Shown here one piece after another: positions 36,010-46,263 of a stretch of DNA of 64,000 bases. Both the position numbers and the translations under genes were made by a program. The stretch covers positions 4,522,501-4,586,500 of the forward strand of contig NZ_CP109000.1 in the NCBI RefSeq assembly GCF_036226605.1, given 5' to 3'. A model generated the notes under the pieces. The model was not told the origin of the DNA. It made no database searches and worked only from the letters and a program-made list of their open reading frames with translations. Numbering within the stretch: the first letter of the stretch is position 1; each line of letters starts with the position of its first letter. The stretch is from Streptomyces sp. NBC_00704 (lineage in GTDB: Bacteria > Actinomycetota > Actinomycetes > Streptomycetales > Streptomycetaceae).

Positions 36010-37731
36010 ATGCCACGAGGACGTCACCGCCATTCCCCTCCTTTGCACAGGCTGCTGCCCCCCTCGGCGATCGCCGGCGTCTCCCTTGTCTGCGCCCTCG
36101 GCCCCTGGCTGTTCACGCAGGCGACGGCGCTCCGTGTGCTGGCCGCGGCCGCCGCGGCGACGGCGATCGTCGGCGCGGTCGTGATGCGCCACTGGGACGT
36201 GCAGGCCGGAAAGCAGGTCGCCGACCTCACCCGCGCGCGTGCCGGTGACGAGTGGCGCTTCGAGGAACGTGTCGCCGAGCTGGAGAGCGACCTCGAGGAA
36301 TCGCGTGAGCTGCGGGTCAAGCTGGAGCAGCGGCTGCGGGCCAAGCGAGCCGAACTGGCGGGTCTGCGCAACGAGCACGCGGCGCTGCTGCGCCGGTACG
36401 CCACCGCGGAGACCGAGCGGGCCAGTGCCCTGGAGGGCCGCCGCCTGCTGGAGATAGAGGCGGCTCCGTCGCCCGCGTCGCTGCCCGCCGCGCGCGGGCC
36501 GCAGGACACGGAGCCCACCGAGCCGTCGGAACTCACCGGGGCGGAGGCGGCGAAGGTCGCGGAGGCCGGGGAAGCGCTGCCCGAGACGTCGTCGGCGTCC
36601 GAGGCCACGGAGGAGTCCGAGGCGTCCGGCTCCGGCGCGTCGGGTGAGTCCGCGGAGGAGTCCGAGCCGGTCGAGTCCGTCGAGTCCTCCGGGTCCGGTG
36701 AGGGGAGCGCGACGTCGGCGGTGTTCTCACCGCGGGGTTCCCAGCTGTTCCTGCGGGCGCAGGCGGCCCTCGCGCGGCTCGACGCCGACGGCGACGCGGG
36801 CGTCGAGGCGTCCGACGACGAGCCGGGCGACGACCTCCCGGAGGGGCCCGCCAAGGGCGCGGCCGGCGAGGGGACCGCGCGCGTGGCTTCCGCGGAGGCC
36901 GCGCAGGAGGACGAGGCGGAGGGGAAGCCCGGGGCGGTCGACGAGCACACGCGCGCGACCGCCCCCCACCCGGCCGCCGACGACGAGGTAACCGGGAACG
37001 ACGGAACCGAGGGCGACGCAACCGGCTCCGACGGGGGGACGGCGCGGCAAGCCCGCCCGGACGACGCCTCGTCCGACGCCTCCTCGTCCGATGTCCCCGC
37101 TTCCGCTGAGACGTCCTCGACGGACATGACGGCGACGGACCTCAGCCGGGCGGGAGTCCTCCCCGAGGACGAGACCGACTCGGGTGACGCGGCCGTTTCG
37201 GGAGGGACCACGGTGCGGGCCGCGGCCGCTCGGCAGACCGACGGCGCACGGACCGCGCGCCCCGGCGCCGACCGTGACCCCGACCCGGACTCGGACCCCG
37301 ATCCCGGCCCGGGTCCCGGCCGTGGCGTCACCCACGCCGTGGAGCCCGCTGCCGCTGCCGCGACCGAGGCCGGCGCCGTCGTCCGGCGTCCCGCCGCTCC
37401 CGTGCAGCGTCTCTCCGGGCACTTCGCCGTGCCGACCGCCGTGGCCGTCGTCCCGGCCGCCGAGCCGGTGCGGCGTCCGACCGTCGAGGGCGGCTTCGAC
37501 TTCTTCGGCACGAAGAGCGACGCGGAGCCCGACGCGCTGGAGGCGGTGCAGAACGAGGACCTCGCCGACGTCGTCGGCCAGGAGGCCCTCGCGCTGCACA
37601 AGGCCGAGTCCGAGGCGGAGTTCAAGCCGGCGGACGAGGCGGCGCGCGGCGTGGGCCAGGTCATCGACCTGACCGCGCACGACGAGACGGAGCACATCGA
37701 CCTCCAGGGACTGCGCAGCGCCGTCTCCTGA
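36010..37731 (+). CDS. Large membrane-anchored protein with coiled coil and long disordered region
   Basis: 573 residues, family not recognised. Two N-terminal hydrophobic segments (SAIAGVSLVCALGPWLF and LRVLAAAAAATAIVGAVVM), then a coiled coil of about 85 residues (EWRFEERVAELESDLEESRELRVKLEQRLRAKRAE), then about 300 residues of acidic, Ser/Glu/Asp/Ala-rich disordered sequence including a DPDPDSDPDPGPGPG run, and a short ordered end with GGFDFFG and IDLTAHDETEHIDL. The soluble part should be cytoplasmic. The pattern suggests a scaffold, not an enzyme. The start is ATG 36010; upstream TAAGTT at 7 nt suggests a leaderless mRNA. Confidence 0.75.
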   Translation: MPRGRHRHSPPLHRLLPPSAIAGVSLVCALGPWLFTQATALRVLAAAAAATAIVGAVVMRHWDVQAGKQVADLTRARAGDEWRFEERVAELESDLEESRELRVKLEQRLRAKRAELAGLRNEHAALLRRYATAETERASALEGRRLLEIEAAPSPASLPAARGPQDTEPTEPSELTGAEAAKVAEAGEALPETSSASEATEESEASGSGASGESAEESEPVESVESSGSGEGSATSAVFSPRGSQLFLRAQAALARLDADGDAGVEASDDEPGDDLPEGPAKGAAGEGTARVASAEAAQEDEAEGKPGAVDEHTRATAPHPAADDEVTGNDGTEGDATGSDGGTARQARPDDASSDASSSDVPASAETSSTDMTATDLSRAGVLPEDETDSGDAAVSGGTTVRAAAARQTDGARTARPGADRDPDPDSDPDPGPGPGRGVTHAVEPAAAAATEAGAVVRRPAAPVQRLSGHFAVPTAVAVVPAAEPVRRPTVEGGFDFFGTKSDAEPDALEAVQNEDLADVVGQEALALHKAESEAEFKPADEAARGVGQVIDLTAHDETEHIDLQGLRSAVS

Positions 37732-37790
37732 CCGCCCGTCCATCGCCGGACGGCGGTCGGTCCGTCGTGGAGCCGTTACCGGGCGGCCTT

Positions 37791-39179
37791 CTAGGTCATC
37801 CACCGGTCGGGCCGGGCGTCCTTGCGCCCGGTCCGTGATCGTTCGGCCTGGCTCCCGAGCAGCTCGGCGGCCTGCTGTGCGTCCCGCAGGCGGGCCGTGA
37901 CGGTCTTGCCGGCCCCCGTGTCCACATGGACGTCCGCGAGCCGCCAGAGGCGCTGCCAGGGCCCCTGGGTCAGCCGTACGCTCTGGACCTTGGCGTGCGG
38001 CACGAGCGCCAGCCGCCTGCGCAGCAGGCCGTGCCGGGCGGCGAACACCGTGTCGGTGACGGCGGTTCCGTAGCCCCGCCACCACACCGGCGCACACCGC
38101 CCGGCCCGTCGCGGCGGGCGCGCGAGCGACTCCGCGGCCGGGACGCACACCCCGGGCAGCACGTGCGCGACGACCGCTTCGGCCGCCTCGCGCGGAGCGA
38201 CCGGCACGAGCACGGAGTTGGCGGAGCCGGCCACGTCCAGCTCGACGCGCACCCAGCCGGGCCGCCGCCACAGCAGCGGCTGGACGATGCGCACGGTCTG
38301 CACCCGCCCCGGCGGCACCGTCTCGTGCGTACGGTCCAGGAGCCCGCGGTCGATGCGCAGGCCGTCCGGCGACTCGCCGACCGTCCAGTCGTACTCGCCG
38401 ACGAACCGGCCGGCGCCGGCCGCGCCCGCCGCGCCGAGCAGCGGCACGCCGGTCGCCAGGACCGTCCACACGCTGTGGGTGGCCAGCCACAGCACCGGCG
38501 GCACGACGAGCGCGGCGGCCAGGGTTCCCCAGGTCGCGCCGGTCAGCGCCAGCGCGACCGCGAGCGTGCGCGGCGGCACGCGCAGCAGCTCGCGCGCGGG
38601 CGCCTCGCCGACTTCGTGCGCGGTCTCCGGCGCGAATCCGGCCGCCCGCGCGAGCAGCTCCGCTCGCAGCGCGCGGGCGTCCTCCTCGCCGAGGAAGGCC
38701 AGTTCGTCCTTCTTCTCGGCGCCGACGACGTCGAGCCGCAGTTTCGCGACGCCCGCGATCCTGGCCAGCAGCGGCCGGCTGACGTCGATCGCCTGGATGC
38801 GTTCCAGCCGGATGTGCGCGGCGCGCCGGAACAGCAGGCCGGTGCGTATGCGCAGCTCGCTGTCCGTCACCGCGAAGTGGGTGAACCACCAGGTCAGGAA
38901 GCCGTACAGGGAAGCCGCGGGGACGAGGACGGCCAGCGCGATCAGCAGGGTGGTCGTGGTCAGCCGGGTCAGCTGCTCCTGCGCCTGGTTCGGGTCGTGC
39001 ACCGCCCACCCGACGAGGACCGCGATCGGCGCCCAGGCCCGCCGGAACGGCGTGACGGGATGCAGCCGCCGCTCGATGACGGGCCGCCCCGCCCCGGCGG
39101 CGCCGGGCACCGCCGGTCCCGGCCCGCCCGGCCTGCCCGGGTCGTCCGGGACGCCGGCGCCGACGTCGGGGGTCGTCAC
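37791..39179 (-). CDS. PH-domain membrane protein (YdbT-like, bPH2)
   Basis: 462 residues with paired membrane segments alternating with bacterial PH2 domains: [47 protein letters not shown] is the first, and related copies follow around [42 protein letters not shown] and [31 protein letters not shown]. This three-domain layout matches YdbT of Bacillus. Role is uncertain; some relatives confer resistance to antimicrobial peptides. GTG 39179 overlaps the stop of the upstream YdbS-like gene (GTGA). Confidence 0.85.
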   Translation of the reverse strand: MTTPDVGAGVPDDPGRPGGPGPAVPGAAGAGRPVIERRLHPVTPFRRAWAPIAVLVGWAVHDPNQAQEQLTRLTTTTLLIALAVLVPAASLYGFLTWWFTHFAVTDSELRIRTGLLFRRAAHIRLERIQAIDVSRPLLARIAGVAKLRLDVVGAEKKDELAFLGEEDARALRAELLARAAGFAPETAHEVGEAPARELLRVPPRTLAVALALTGATWGTLAAALVVPPVLWLATHSVWTVLATGVPLLGAAGAAGAGRFVGEYDWTVGESPDGLRIDRGLLDRTHETVPPGRVQTVRIVQPLLWRRPGWVRVELDVAGSANSVLVPVAPREAAEAVVAHVLPGVCVPAAESLARPPRRAGRCAPVWWRGYGTAVTDTVFAARHGLLRRRLALVPHAKVQSVRLTQGPWQRLWRLADVHVDTGAGKTVTARLRDAQQAAELLGSQAERSRTGRKDARPDRWMT

Positions 39180-39688
39180 AGTCCCGCCGATCGTGCCTCG
39201 CCGAGGGCGGTGAGCCGGTCGCGGAGCCGTTCCGCCTCGGCCGGGTCCAGGCCCGGAATGGCCGCGTCGGTCGCGGCGGCCGCCGTGTGCAGCTGGACGC
39301 CGGCCAGCCCGAAGAAGCGCTCGACAGGGCCGGAGGTGACCTCGACGAGCTGCATGCGCCCGTACGGGACCACCGTCTCCTCCCGCCACAGCACGCCGCG
39401 GCTGATCAACAGGTCGTCGGCCCGCTCGGCGTACCGCCAGGAGCGCCAGTTGCGGCCGAGGAGCACCCAGCCCCAGCCGATGCCCGCCAGGGGCAGCAGC
39501 GCGAACGCCGCCCACGCGGGAGCGACGAGCAGTCCGAGCAGCAGTCCCACCGCGACGGCCGCGAGCCCCAGCCACACCACCAGCAGCAGCCGCCGCATCC
39601 GCAGCAGACCCGCCGGCAGTCCGCTCCAATCCGGCGCGACCGCCGCCGGCTCCCCGCCCCCCGGGTTTCCCGGGCTCCCCGTTTCCAT
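39176..39688 (-). CDS. PH-domain membrane protein (YdbS-like)
   Basis: 170 residues. Two membrane segments ([20 protein letters not shown] and [19 protein letters not shown]) precede one bPH2 domain with [45 protein letters not shown]. YdbS and YdbT are always paired, as here, and co-translated. ATG 39688 lies 31 bp from the start of the divergent nuoD-like gene, so the two promoters overlap. Confidence 0.85.
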   Translation of the reverse strand: METGSPGNPGGGEPAAVAPDWSGLPAGLLRMRRLLLVVWLGLAAVAVGLLLGLLVAPAWAAFALLPLAGIGWGWVLLGRNWRSWRYAERADDLLISRGVLWREETVVPYGRMQLVEVTSGPVERFFGLAGVQLHTAAAATDAAIPGLDPAEAERLRDRLTALGEARSAGL

Positions 39689-39719
39689 GGGGCCAGCGTA
39701 CGTAGGGGAGACTGTCGCC

Positions 39720-40871
39720 ATGACTCCTACGACGGAGACCACGGTCGGGATCGGCGGTGCCGCGGAGAGCACCGACATGGTGCTCAACATCGGCCCCCAG
39801 CATCCCTCCACGCACGGCGTGCTGCGGCTGCGGCTCGTGCTGGACGGCGAGCGCATCCGGCACGCGGAGCCGGTGATCGGCTACATGCACCGGGGTGCGG
39901 AGAAGCTGTTCGAGGCGCGCGACTACCGCCAGATCGTGATGCTCGCCAACCGCCACGACTGGCTGTCGGCGTTCTCCAACGAGCTGGGCGTGGTCCTCGC
40001 GGTGGAGCGGATGCTCGGCATGGAGGTCCCCGAGCGGGCCGTGTGGACGCGCACGCTGCTCGCCGAGCTGAACCGGGTGCTCAACCACCTGATGTTCCTC
40101 GGCTCGTACCCCCTGGAGCTGGGCGGCATCACGCCGGTCTTCTACGCCTTCCGCGAGCGCGAGGTGCTGCAGAACGTCATGGAGGAGGTCTCCGGCGGCC
40201 GCATGCACTACATGTTCAACCGCGTCGGCGGCCTCAAGGAGGACCTGCCGGCCGGCTGGACCTCCCGCGCGCGGGCGGCCGTCGCCGCCGTGCGTTCCCG
40301 GATGGACGTGTACGACGACCTGGTGCTCGGCAACGAGATCTTCCGCGGGCGCACCCGCGACGTGGGCGTCCTCGCGCCGGAGCACGTGCACGCGTACGGC
40401 GTGAGCGGTCCCATCGCGCGCGGTTCGGGCGTCGACTTCGATCTGCGCAGGGACGAGCCGTACCTGGCGTACGGGGAGCTCCAGGACACGCTGAAGGTGG
40501 TGACCCGCACCGAGGGGGACTGCCTGGCGCGTTTCGAGTGCCTGCTGGAGCAGACGCACAACGCGCTCGACCTCGCGGACGCCGGCCTCGACCGCCTCGT
40601 CGACCTGCCGCCCGGCCCGATCAACCAGCGGCTCCCGAAGGTCCTGAAGGCGCCCGAGGGGCACACGTACGCGTGGACCGAGAACCCTCTCGGCATCAAC
40701 GGGTACTACCTCGTCAGCAAGGGCGAGAAGACCCCGTACCGGCTGAAGCTGCGCTCGGCGTCGTACAACAACATCCAGGCGCTCACCGAGCTGCTCCCCG
40801 GTACCCTGGTCGCGGACATGGTGGCGATCCTGGGGTCGATGTTCTTCGTGGTGGGCGACATCGACAAGTAG
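39720..40871 (+). CDS. nuoD2: Lone NuoD-like (49-kDa subunit) protein
   Basis: 383 residues, homologous to complex I subunit D and to group 4 hydrogenase large subunits. It has [17 protein letters not shown], then [12 protein letters not shown] with Arg58, and [21 protein letters not shown], ending [20 protein letters not shown]. No other nuo gene is near, so it is a second copy outside the main nuo operon. It lacks hydrogenase Ni-binding CxxC motifs. It is shorter than standard NuoD (over 400 residues), mainly at the N-terminus. Arg58 corresponds to the arginine methylated in mitochondrial NDUFS2. Confidence 0.9.
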   Translation: MTPTTETTVGIGGAAESTDMVLNIGPQHPSTHGVLRLRLVLDGERIRHAEPVIGYMHRGAEKLFEARDYRQIVMLANRHDWLSAFSNELGVVLAVERMLGMEVPERAVWTRTLLAELNRVLNHLMFLGSYPLELGGITPVFYAFREREVLQNVMEEVSGGRMHYMFNRVGGLKEDLPAGWTSRARAAVAAVRSRMDVYDDLVLGNEIFRGRTRDVGVLAPEHVHAYGVSGPIARGSGVDFDLRRDEPYLAYGELQDTLKVVTRTEGDCLARFECLLEQTHNALDLADAGLDRLVDLPPGPINQRLPKVLKAPEGHTYAWTENPLGINGYYLVSKGEKTPYRLKLRSASYNNIQALTELLPGTLVADMVAILGSMFFVVGDIDK

Positions 40872-40958
40872 CCCGCGCGCGGGACGGCGGACAGCCGGGC
40901 GGCGGGACAGCCGGAGGGGCGCGGGGCCGGGCGGTGGTCGCCGGGCGGCCGGCGGGAA

Positions 40959-42215
40959 TCAGCCGGGGGTGGGCTCCCGGTCGGGTCCGGTGTCGAGCGG
41001 ATCCGCGATCCCCACCGGCTGGAGCAGCCAGCCGAAGTCGCCCAGTCCGCCCCTGGCGGTCAGCTCGGAGGCCTCGGTGGCGCCCGCCAGGGCGCGCACG
41101 TACCCCGAGGGATCCGTGGCGGCGAGCGCGAGCGGGGGTCGCGCCCCGGAGACGCCCAGGGCGCGCAGCGCGTCGCGCTGGGCGAGCACCCGCGCGCGGG
41201 ACGCGACGGACCGGGCCGCCTTCGTCGTGGCCGCCGCCGGCGCCGTCCCTGTGGCGGCCGCCGCGCACGCGTCCAGGGCGACGTGGGCGGTGAGGTCGCA
41301 GGAACCGTCCGGGACGGGCGTCGTCTCGCGTCCCTCCCGGAACGCGGTGAGCGTCCCGAAGGGCGGGCGCGCGTCGGCGCGGTGCGCGTAGTCCACGGCC
41401 ACCGCGAGCCCGCGTGCGACGCACGCCACCGCGGACGCCCACGCCGTGTCCCGCGGCAGCCCGATCTCCGCCCGCAGCCCTTCCTCCCCCGGCAGCGGCC
41501 ACCATCGCGCGAGCCACCGGGCCTGCGCACCGGAGACCGGCTCCCCGAGCCGCTCCGCGCCGTCGTCGCGGACGAGCACGAGGCGCGGCACGCCCGCGGA
41601 GTCGACCTCCGCGACGTCGAGGGGGACGTTGTCCAGCCATTCGTTGGCGAAGAGCAGTCCGGTGATCTCCCGGGGCGGCTCGGACCGCCACGCGATCCGG
41701 GGAGCGAGGCCCTCGGGACGGCCGGCGATCTCGACGGCGCACACGCGTGTGCGGGCGGCGACGTCGGCGGGCAGCGCCGCCAGCACGCCCTCGGCCAGCT
41801 CGCCGCAGCCGGCGGCCATGTCGACGAAGTCGAGCGACGCGGGCCGGCCCAGCGCCTCGTCGACCCGGCAGAGCAGTTGGGCCACGGCCTCGGCGAAGAG
41901 CGGCGAGGCGTGCACGGACGTACGGAAGTGCCCCGCCGGTCCCTCGGGCCGCCGGTAGAAGCCGCCCCGCGCGTGAGCACCGCGATCATGCGGCGTGTCC
42001 GGGCCGGCCCGCGATCCCGCCCCGGCCCTCGCCTCGCGGTCGGTCAGGCCGCCCGCGTCCCCGGGCCCGTCCGCGCCACTCGGTCCGTCCGCGCCCCCAT
42101 GGGCCCCCGGGCCGGTCCGCGCCTGCGCGTCGGGCTGTGCGTCCGGGCCGTACAGGGCGTCCTGCATGGCCTCCTGCCAGCCGCGCCAGCGGCCCGTGCC
42201 GGTCACCTCGTCCAC
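40959..42215 (-). CDS. MidA/NDUFAF7-type SAM-dependent methyltransferase
   Basis: 418 residues. After an N-terminal [14 protein letters not shown] block and a low-complexity Gly/Asp/Ala insert of about 60 residues come the family motifs: [30 protein letters not shown]-binding [18 protein letters not shown], and [15 protein letters not shown] (the NExxDxxP signature). In mitochondria this family symmetrically dimethylates an arginine of NDUFS2, the NuoD homolog. Here it stands tail to tail with the lone nuoD-like gene. Substrate in this organism is inferred. The SAM motif is atypical (AAGCG for GxGxG). Confidence 0.85.
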   Translation of the reverse strand: MDEVTGTGRWRGWQEAMQDALYGPDAQPDAQARTGPGAHGGADGPSGADGPGDAGGLTDREARAGAGSRAGPDTPHDRGAHARGGFYRRPEGPAGHFRTSVHASPLFAEAVAQLLCRVDEALGRPASLDFVDMAAGCGELAEGVLAALPADVAARTRVCAVEIAGRPEGLAPRIAWRSEPPREITGLLFANEWLDNVPLDVAEVDSAGVPRLVLVRDDGAERLGEPVSGAQARWLARWWPLPGEEGLRAEIGLPRDTAWASAVACVARGLAVAVDYAHRADARPPFGTLTAFREGRETTPVPDGSCDLTAHVALDACAAAATGTAPAAATTKAARSVASRARVLAQRDALRALGVSGARPPLALAATDPSGYVRALAGATEASELTARGGLGDFGWLLQPVGIADPLDTGPDREPTPG

Positions 42216-42350
42216 CGTCCGTCGTTCACCACTCGTTCAATGTAGGCGTACAGGTGATCACGGCCTCCACCTTGCGGAGTACGCCCGCGCGGACCGGATC
42301 GGCCCTCCGGTTGACCCCTGCACGCATCGGGCTTCCCTACGCTGGGTTAC

Positions 42351-43553
42351 GTGCAGCGCCTCTATGACTTCCTTCGCAGACACCCGACCAGGGTCGACGG
42401 CTTCTGGGCCCTCGTCCTGTTCGGGATCTCCGCCGCTGCCGGAACCGCCGGGCAGGACCGGGGCGGCACCGACTCCATGGCGCTGCTGGTGCCGGTGCTC
42501 TTCCTGCTGTGCCTGGTCATCGCGTTGCGGCGGCGCATGCCCGAGCAGATGCTCGTGCTCGCCGCCGGGCTCGGGACGGCGCAGCTGGTGCTGAACGTCG
42601 GCGTCACGGCGGCGGACTTCGCGCTGCTGGTGATCGTCTACACGGTCGCGGCGACGGGCGCCCGCTGGGCCTCCCGCCTGGCCCTGGTCATGGCGCTGAG
42701 CGCCGCGACCCTGGCGCAGCTGCGCTGGCCGCACGAGAACGCGAGCGTGCCGGGCCAGGTGGCGGTGATCGTCTTCCAGACGGTGCCGTTCGCCCTGGCC
42801 TGGGTGCTCGGCGACTCCATCCGCACGCGTCGCGCCTACTTCGCCCAGCTGGAGGAGCGCGCGGCACGCCTGGAGAGGGAGCGCGAGGCGCAGTCGAAGG
42901 TCGCGGTCGCCGCCGAGCGCGCCCGGATCGCGCGCGAGCTGCACGACGTCGTCGCGCACAACGTGTCCGTGATGGTGGTGCAGGCGGACGGCGCCGCCTA
43001 CGTCCTCGACGCCGCGCCCGACCAGGCGCGCAAGGCGCTGGAGACGATCTCCTCCACCGGCCGCCAGGCGCTGGCCGAGATGCGGCGCCTGCTGGGCGTG
43101 CTGCGCACCGGTGAGCACCAGGAGAGCGGCGAGTACGTGCCGCAGCCGGACGTCGAGCAGATCGAGGACCTCGTCGAGCAGTGCCGCGGTTCGGGCCTGC
43201 CGGTGGACTTCAAGGTCGAGGGCACCGCGCGGCCGCTGCCCAGCGGCGTCGAGCTGACGGCGTACCGCATCGTGCAGGAAGCGCTGACGAACACCCGCAA
43301 GCACGGCGGACCGAACGCCGGCGCGAGCGTACGTCTGGTCTACTTCGACGACGGTCTGGGGCTGCTCGTGGAGGACGACGGCAAGGGCGCCCCGCACGAG
43401 CTGTACGAGGAGGGCGGCGTCGACGGCGCGGGCCACGGTCTGATCGGCATGCGCGAGCGGGTCGGCATGGTGGGCGGCACCCTGGACGCGGGACCGCGGC
43501 CCGGCGGAGGATTCCGCATCAGCGCCCTGCTGCCGCTCAAACCGGCGCATTGA
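42351..43553 (+). CDS. Two-component sensor histidine kinase (NarL-partner type)
   Basis: 400 residues. About five membrane segments in the first 160 residues are followed by a HisKA_3 dimerisation domain with phospho-acceptor His198 in IARELHDVVAHNVSVM, then a HATPase with LVEDDGKG and GHGLIGMRERVGMVGGTL. No large extracytoplasmic sensor domain is present, so it may sense within the membrane. GTG 42351 lies 7 nt after TACGCT (42338-42343), consistent with a leaderless transcript. The cognate regulator follows. Confidence 0.9.
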   Translation: MQRLYDFLRRHPTRVDGFWALVLFGISAAAGTAGQDRGGTDSMALLVPVLFLLCLVIALRRRMPEQMLVLAAGLGTAQLVLNVGVTAADFALLVIVYTVAATGARWASRLALVMALSAATLAQLRWPHENASVPGQVAVIVFQTVPFALAWVLGDSIRTRRAYFAQLEERAARLEREREAQSKVAVAAERARIARELHDVVAHNVSVMVVQADGAAYVLDAAPDQARKALETISSTGRQALAEMRRLLGVLRTGEHQESGEYVPQPDVEQIEDLVEQCRGSGLPVDFKVEGTARPLPSGVELTAYRIVQEALTNTRKHGGPNAGASVRLVYFDDGLGLLVEDDGKGAPHELYEEGGVDGAGHGLIGMRERVGMVGGTLDAGPRPGGGFRISALLPLKPAH

Positions 43554-43660
43554 CGCCCACGTACGCCCCTGGTTGACACCTGTCACGCCCCCTGAAACAG
43601 ACCAGAAGACCAGAAGAACCAGAGAACCAGAAGAACCAGAAGCGAACGGAAGAGGACTCG

Positions 43661-44329
43661 ATGGCGATCCGCGTGATGCTCGTCGACGACCAGGTGCTCC
43701 TGCGCACCGGGTTCCGGATGGTGCTCGCCGCCCAGCCGGACATGGAGGTCGTGGCCGAGGCGGGCGACGGCGTCGAGGCCTTGCAGGTGGTGCGCTCCAC
43801 GGCGGTGGACGTCGTGCTGATGGACGTCCGCATGCCGAAGCTGGACGGTGTGGAGGCGACCCGTCGCATCTGCGCGGAGCCCGACGCGCCCAAGGTGCTG
43901 ATCCTGACCACCTTCGACCTGGACGAGTACGCGTTCTCCGGGCTGAAGGCGGGCGCCTCCGGGTTCATGCTCAAGGACGTGCCGCCGGGCGAGCTCCTGA
44001 CCGCGATCCGTTCCGTGCACAGCGGCGACGCGGTGGTCGCCCCGTCCACCACCCGCCGTCTGCTGGACCGGTTCGCGCCGATGCTGCCGAGCACCGGCAG
44101 GGAGCCCCGGCACAAGGAGCTGGAGCGGCTGACGGAGCGCGAGCGCGAGGTCATGGTGCTCGTCGCCCAGGGGCTGTCCAACGGGGAGATCGCGGCCCGC
44201 CTGGTGCTCTCCGAGGCCACTGTGAAGACCCATGTGGGCCGCATCCTGACCAAGCTGGGGCTGCGCGACCGGGTCCAGGTCGTGGTCCTGGCGTACGAGA
44301 CGGGGCTCGTCCGCGCGGGCGGCCTGTGA
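43661..44329 (+). CDS. Two-component response regulator (NarL/LuxR family)
   Basis: 222 residues. The receiver domain has phospho-site Asp55 in VVLMDVRMPKLDG, with the conserved Lys in MLKDVPPGELL; the C-terminal LuxR HTH is LTEREREVMVLVAQGLSNGEIAARLVLSEATVKTHVGRILTKL. It works with the kinase 107 bp upstream. The interval holds several aaccagaag repeats. ATG 43661 follows GGAAGAGG. Target genes are unknown. Confidence 0.93.
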   Translation: MAIRVMLVDDQVLLRTGFRMVLAAQPDMEVVAEAGDGVEALQVVRSTAVDVVLMDVRMPKLDGVEATRRICAEPDAPKVLILTTFDLDEYAFSGLKAGASGFMLKDVPPGELLTAIRSVHSGDAVVAPSTTRRLLDRFAPMLPSTGREPRHKELERLTEREREVMVLVAQGLSNGEIAARLVLSEATVKTHVGRILTKLGLRDRVQVVVLAYETGLVRAGGL

Positions 44330-44379
44330 ACCGCCGGGAACGGGCCGTGCGCGGCAGCGGCGCCCACTAAGGTCTGCGC

Positions 44380-45012
44380 ATGCTCCTGTGGATCAACGGC
44401 CCCTTCGGGGGCGGCAAGACACAGACCGCACACGAGATACGGCGCCGGCTGCCCGGCAGCGTCGTCTGCGACCCCGAGCACGCCGGGTTCGGGCTGCGCC
44501 GGATGCTGCCGCCGGGCCTGCGCGGGGACTTCCAGGACCTGGCGGCGTGGCGGCAGGGCGTCGTCGAGGTCCTCGACCTCGCCCTCCGCGCGGACGACGG
44601 CGTGGTCATCGCCCCCATGACCGTCACCGACCCCCGGTACTTCGACGAGACCGTCGGCCGCCTGCGCGGACTCGGCCACGACGTGCGCCACTTCACCCTG
44701 CTCGCCGAACGGGAGACGGTCCTGCGGAGGCTGCGCGAGCGCGGCCCGGGGCACCTCCTCGGGTTCGCCCTGGGCAGGAACGCGGGGCTGCGCCGGGAGA
44801 CCTGGGCCGTCCGGCAGCTCGACCACTGCCTGGAGCGGCTGCGGGAGCCGGAGTTCGCCGAGCATCTGTGGACGGATCACACGACCGTGCCGAGGACCGC
44901 CGACCGCATCGCCGTCCTGGCCGGGCTGACGCTCAGCCCCAACACGGAGGGCCCGCTGCGGACACGGCTGCGCCAGGCCGGGGTGGGCGTGCGGCACATC
45001 CGGTTCGACTGA
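44380..45012 (+). CDS. TmrB-like P-loop ATPase
   Basis: 210 residues. Walker A is GPFGGGKTQTAHEI at residues 7-15 or so, followed by kinase-like LLAERETVLRRLRERGPG. This pattern matches TmrB/AAA_33 proteins; TmrB of Bacillus gives tunicamycin resistance, but most relatives are uncharacterised. ATG 44380 lies 6 nt after TAAGGT (44368-44373), a leaderless arrangement without a ribosome site. Confidence 0.75.
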   Translation: MLLWINGPFGGGKTQTAHEIRRRLPGSVVCDPEHAGFGLRRMLPPGLRGDFQDLAAWRQGVVEVLDLALRADDGVVIAPMTVTDPRYFDETVGRLRGLGHDVRHFTLLAERETVLRRLRERGPGHLLGFALGRNAGLRRETWAVRQLDHCLERLREPEFAEHLWTDHTTVPRTADRIAVLAGLTLSPNTEGPLRTRLRQAGVGVRHIRFD

Positions 45013-45033
45013 CCCCGGCGAGGCGGTCGGGCC

Positions 45034-46137
45034 TCAGCGAAGGATGCCTTCCAGGAAGTCGCTGCCCAGGCGGGCCACCACCGTCACGTCGAGCTGGTGC
45101 AGCACGTACCGGCCGCGTCTGCGCGTGGTCACCAGGCCGGCCTTCTTCAGGACGGCCAGGTGCCGGGATATCTCGGGCGCGCTCCTGCCGTGCACCTGGG
45201 CCAGCTCCGTCGTGGTGTACGCGCTGCGGGCCAGCAGCCGGCAGATCCGCATCCGGACGGGGTGGGACAGCGCCGTCATCCGCAGGGTCAGCTGCTCCAC
45301 CGACGGGGGCGAGGCCAGCTCGGGCGAGCCCACGGGGTAGTGCAGCACGGGCTGCCAGCCGTACCGGTGCAGCACCATGAGGTGCGGCCAGCCCAAACTC
45401 GTGGGCACGAGCAGGAGGCCGCCGTCGCCGGTGGAGGTGCGGCCGGAGACCAGCTTGTCGACGGTGATCCGCGTGCCGCTCTCGTCGAGGGAGACGGCCG
45501 AGGACACCGAGGCGAGCGTCTCCGCCAGCCCCTTGTGGCGCAGGAGGTCCGTCTTGTGGCGGGCGTCGGCGGCGAGCGGGAGGCGCACCCGGGCCCAGAC
45601 GTCGGCGAAGAACGCCTCGTCGCAGTCCTCCAGGAACTGCCGCAGCCAGGCACGCACGCGTGGCGGGTCCGCCAGGAGCCGCCGGGTGAACCGCACCTGC
45701 CGAGGCCCGCGCGTGGCGGCCAGGTCGAGCGCACGGCGGCACAGCTCCGGGTGGGAGAGCAGGGCCGGGCCCGGCAGGTCGTATCCGGCAGCGCAGGTGA
45801 ACTCCAGCGCGGAGTCGACGAACTGTTCGTCCGTCAGCTTGTCCAGCAGGTCGAGTTCCTCGGCGAGCGCGGCGCCGGGGAGCGTGCCGCCGGGGATGCC
45901 CGCGTAGGGCAGGAAGAGGTCGGAGAACGTCGTCCGCCACAGGAAGTCGGCCTCGCACATCCGGTCGGCCAGATGCGAGTCGAGCCGGGCGGTGACGGAG
46001 GTGACCCAGCCCTGCAGGCCGGGATGGTGTGCGGGCTCGGCCAGCGCGTGCAACGCCATGCCGAGCTCGGCCAGGGGCGAGGGCACGACGGCGACCCTCT
46101 CCGGCCGCAGCCCCGCGATGTCGATGCTCAGACTCAT
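45034..46137 (-). CDS. ArsR-type winged-helix regulator with DUF5937-like N-terminal domain
   Basis: 367 residues. The first about 270 residues form an alpha/beta domain without a recognised enzyme motif. The C-terminal about 90 residues are an ArsR HTH: LTLRMTALSHPVRMRICRLL, then TTELAQVHGRSAPEISRHLAVLKKAGLVTTRRRGRYVLHQLD. Domain order (HTH last) is typical of the DUF5937 group. There is no Cys-rich metal site. ATG 46137 is preceded only by a weak GGGGG. Targets are unknown. Confidence 0.8.
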   Translation of the reverse strand: MSLSIDIAGLRPERVAVVPSPLAELGMALHALAEPAHHPGLQGWVTSVTARLDSHLADRMCEADFLWRTTFSDLFLPYAGIPGGTLPGAALAEELDLLDKLTDEQFVDSALEFTCAAGYDLPGPALLSHPELCRRALDLAATRGPRQVRFTRRLLADPPRVRAWLRQFLEDCDEAFFADVWARVRLPLAADARHKTDLLRHKGLAETLASVSSAVSLDESGTRITVDKLVSGRTSTGDGGLLLVPTSLGWPHLMVLHRYGWQPVLHYPVGSPELASPPSVEQLTLRMTALSHPVRMRICRLLARSAYTTTELAQVHGRSAPEISRHLAVLKKAGLVTTRRRGRYVLHQLDVTVVARLGSDFLEGILR

Positions 46138-46263
46138 GCCCCCATGGTGCACCTCGCCACCGACAGCGCCGTCGCCGCTCGGGGGCCGCCGTCGACCGGC
46201 GACGGCAGGCCGTGCCCGGAGCGCCGCCGTCCCTCTCGGCCCGGTCCCGTCCGCCGGCGGGGC

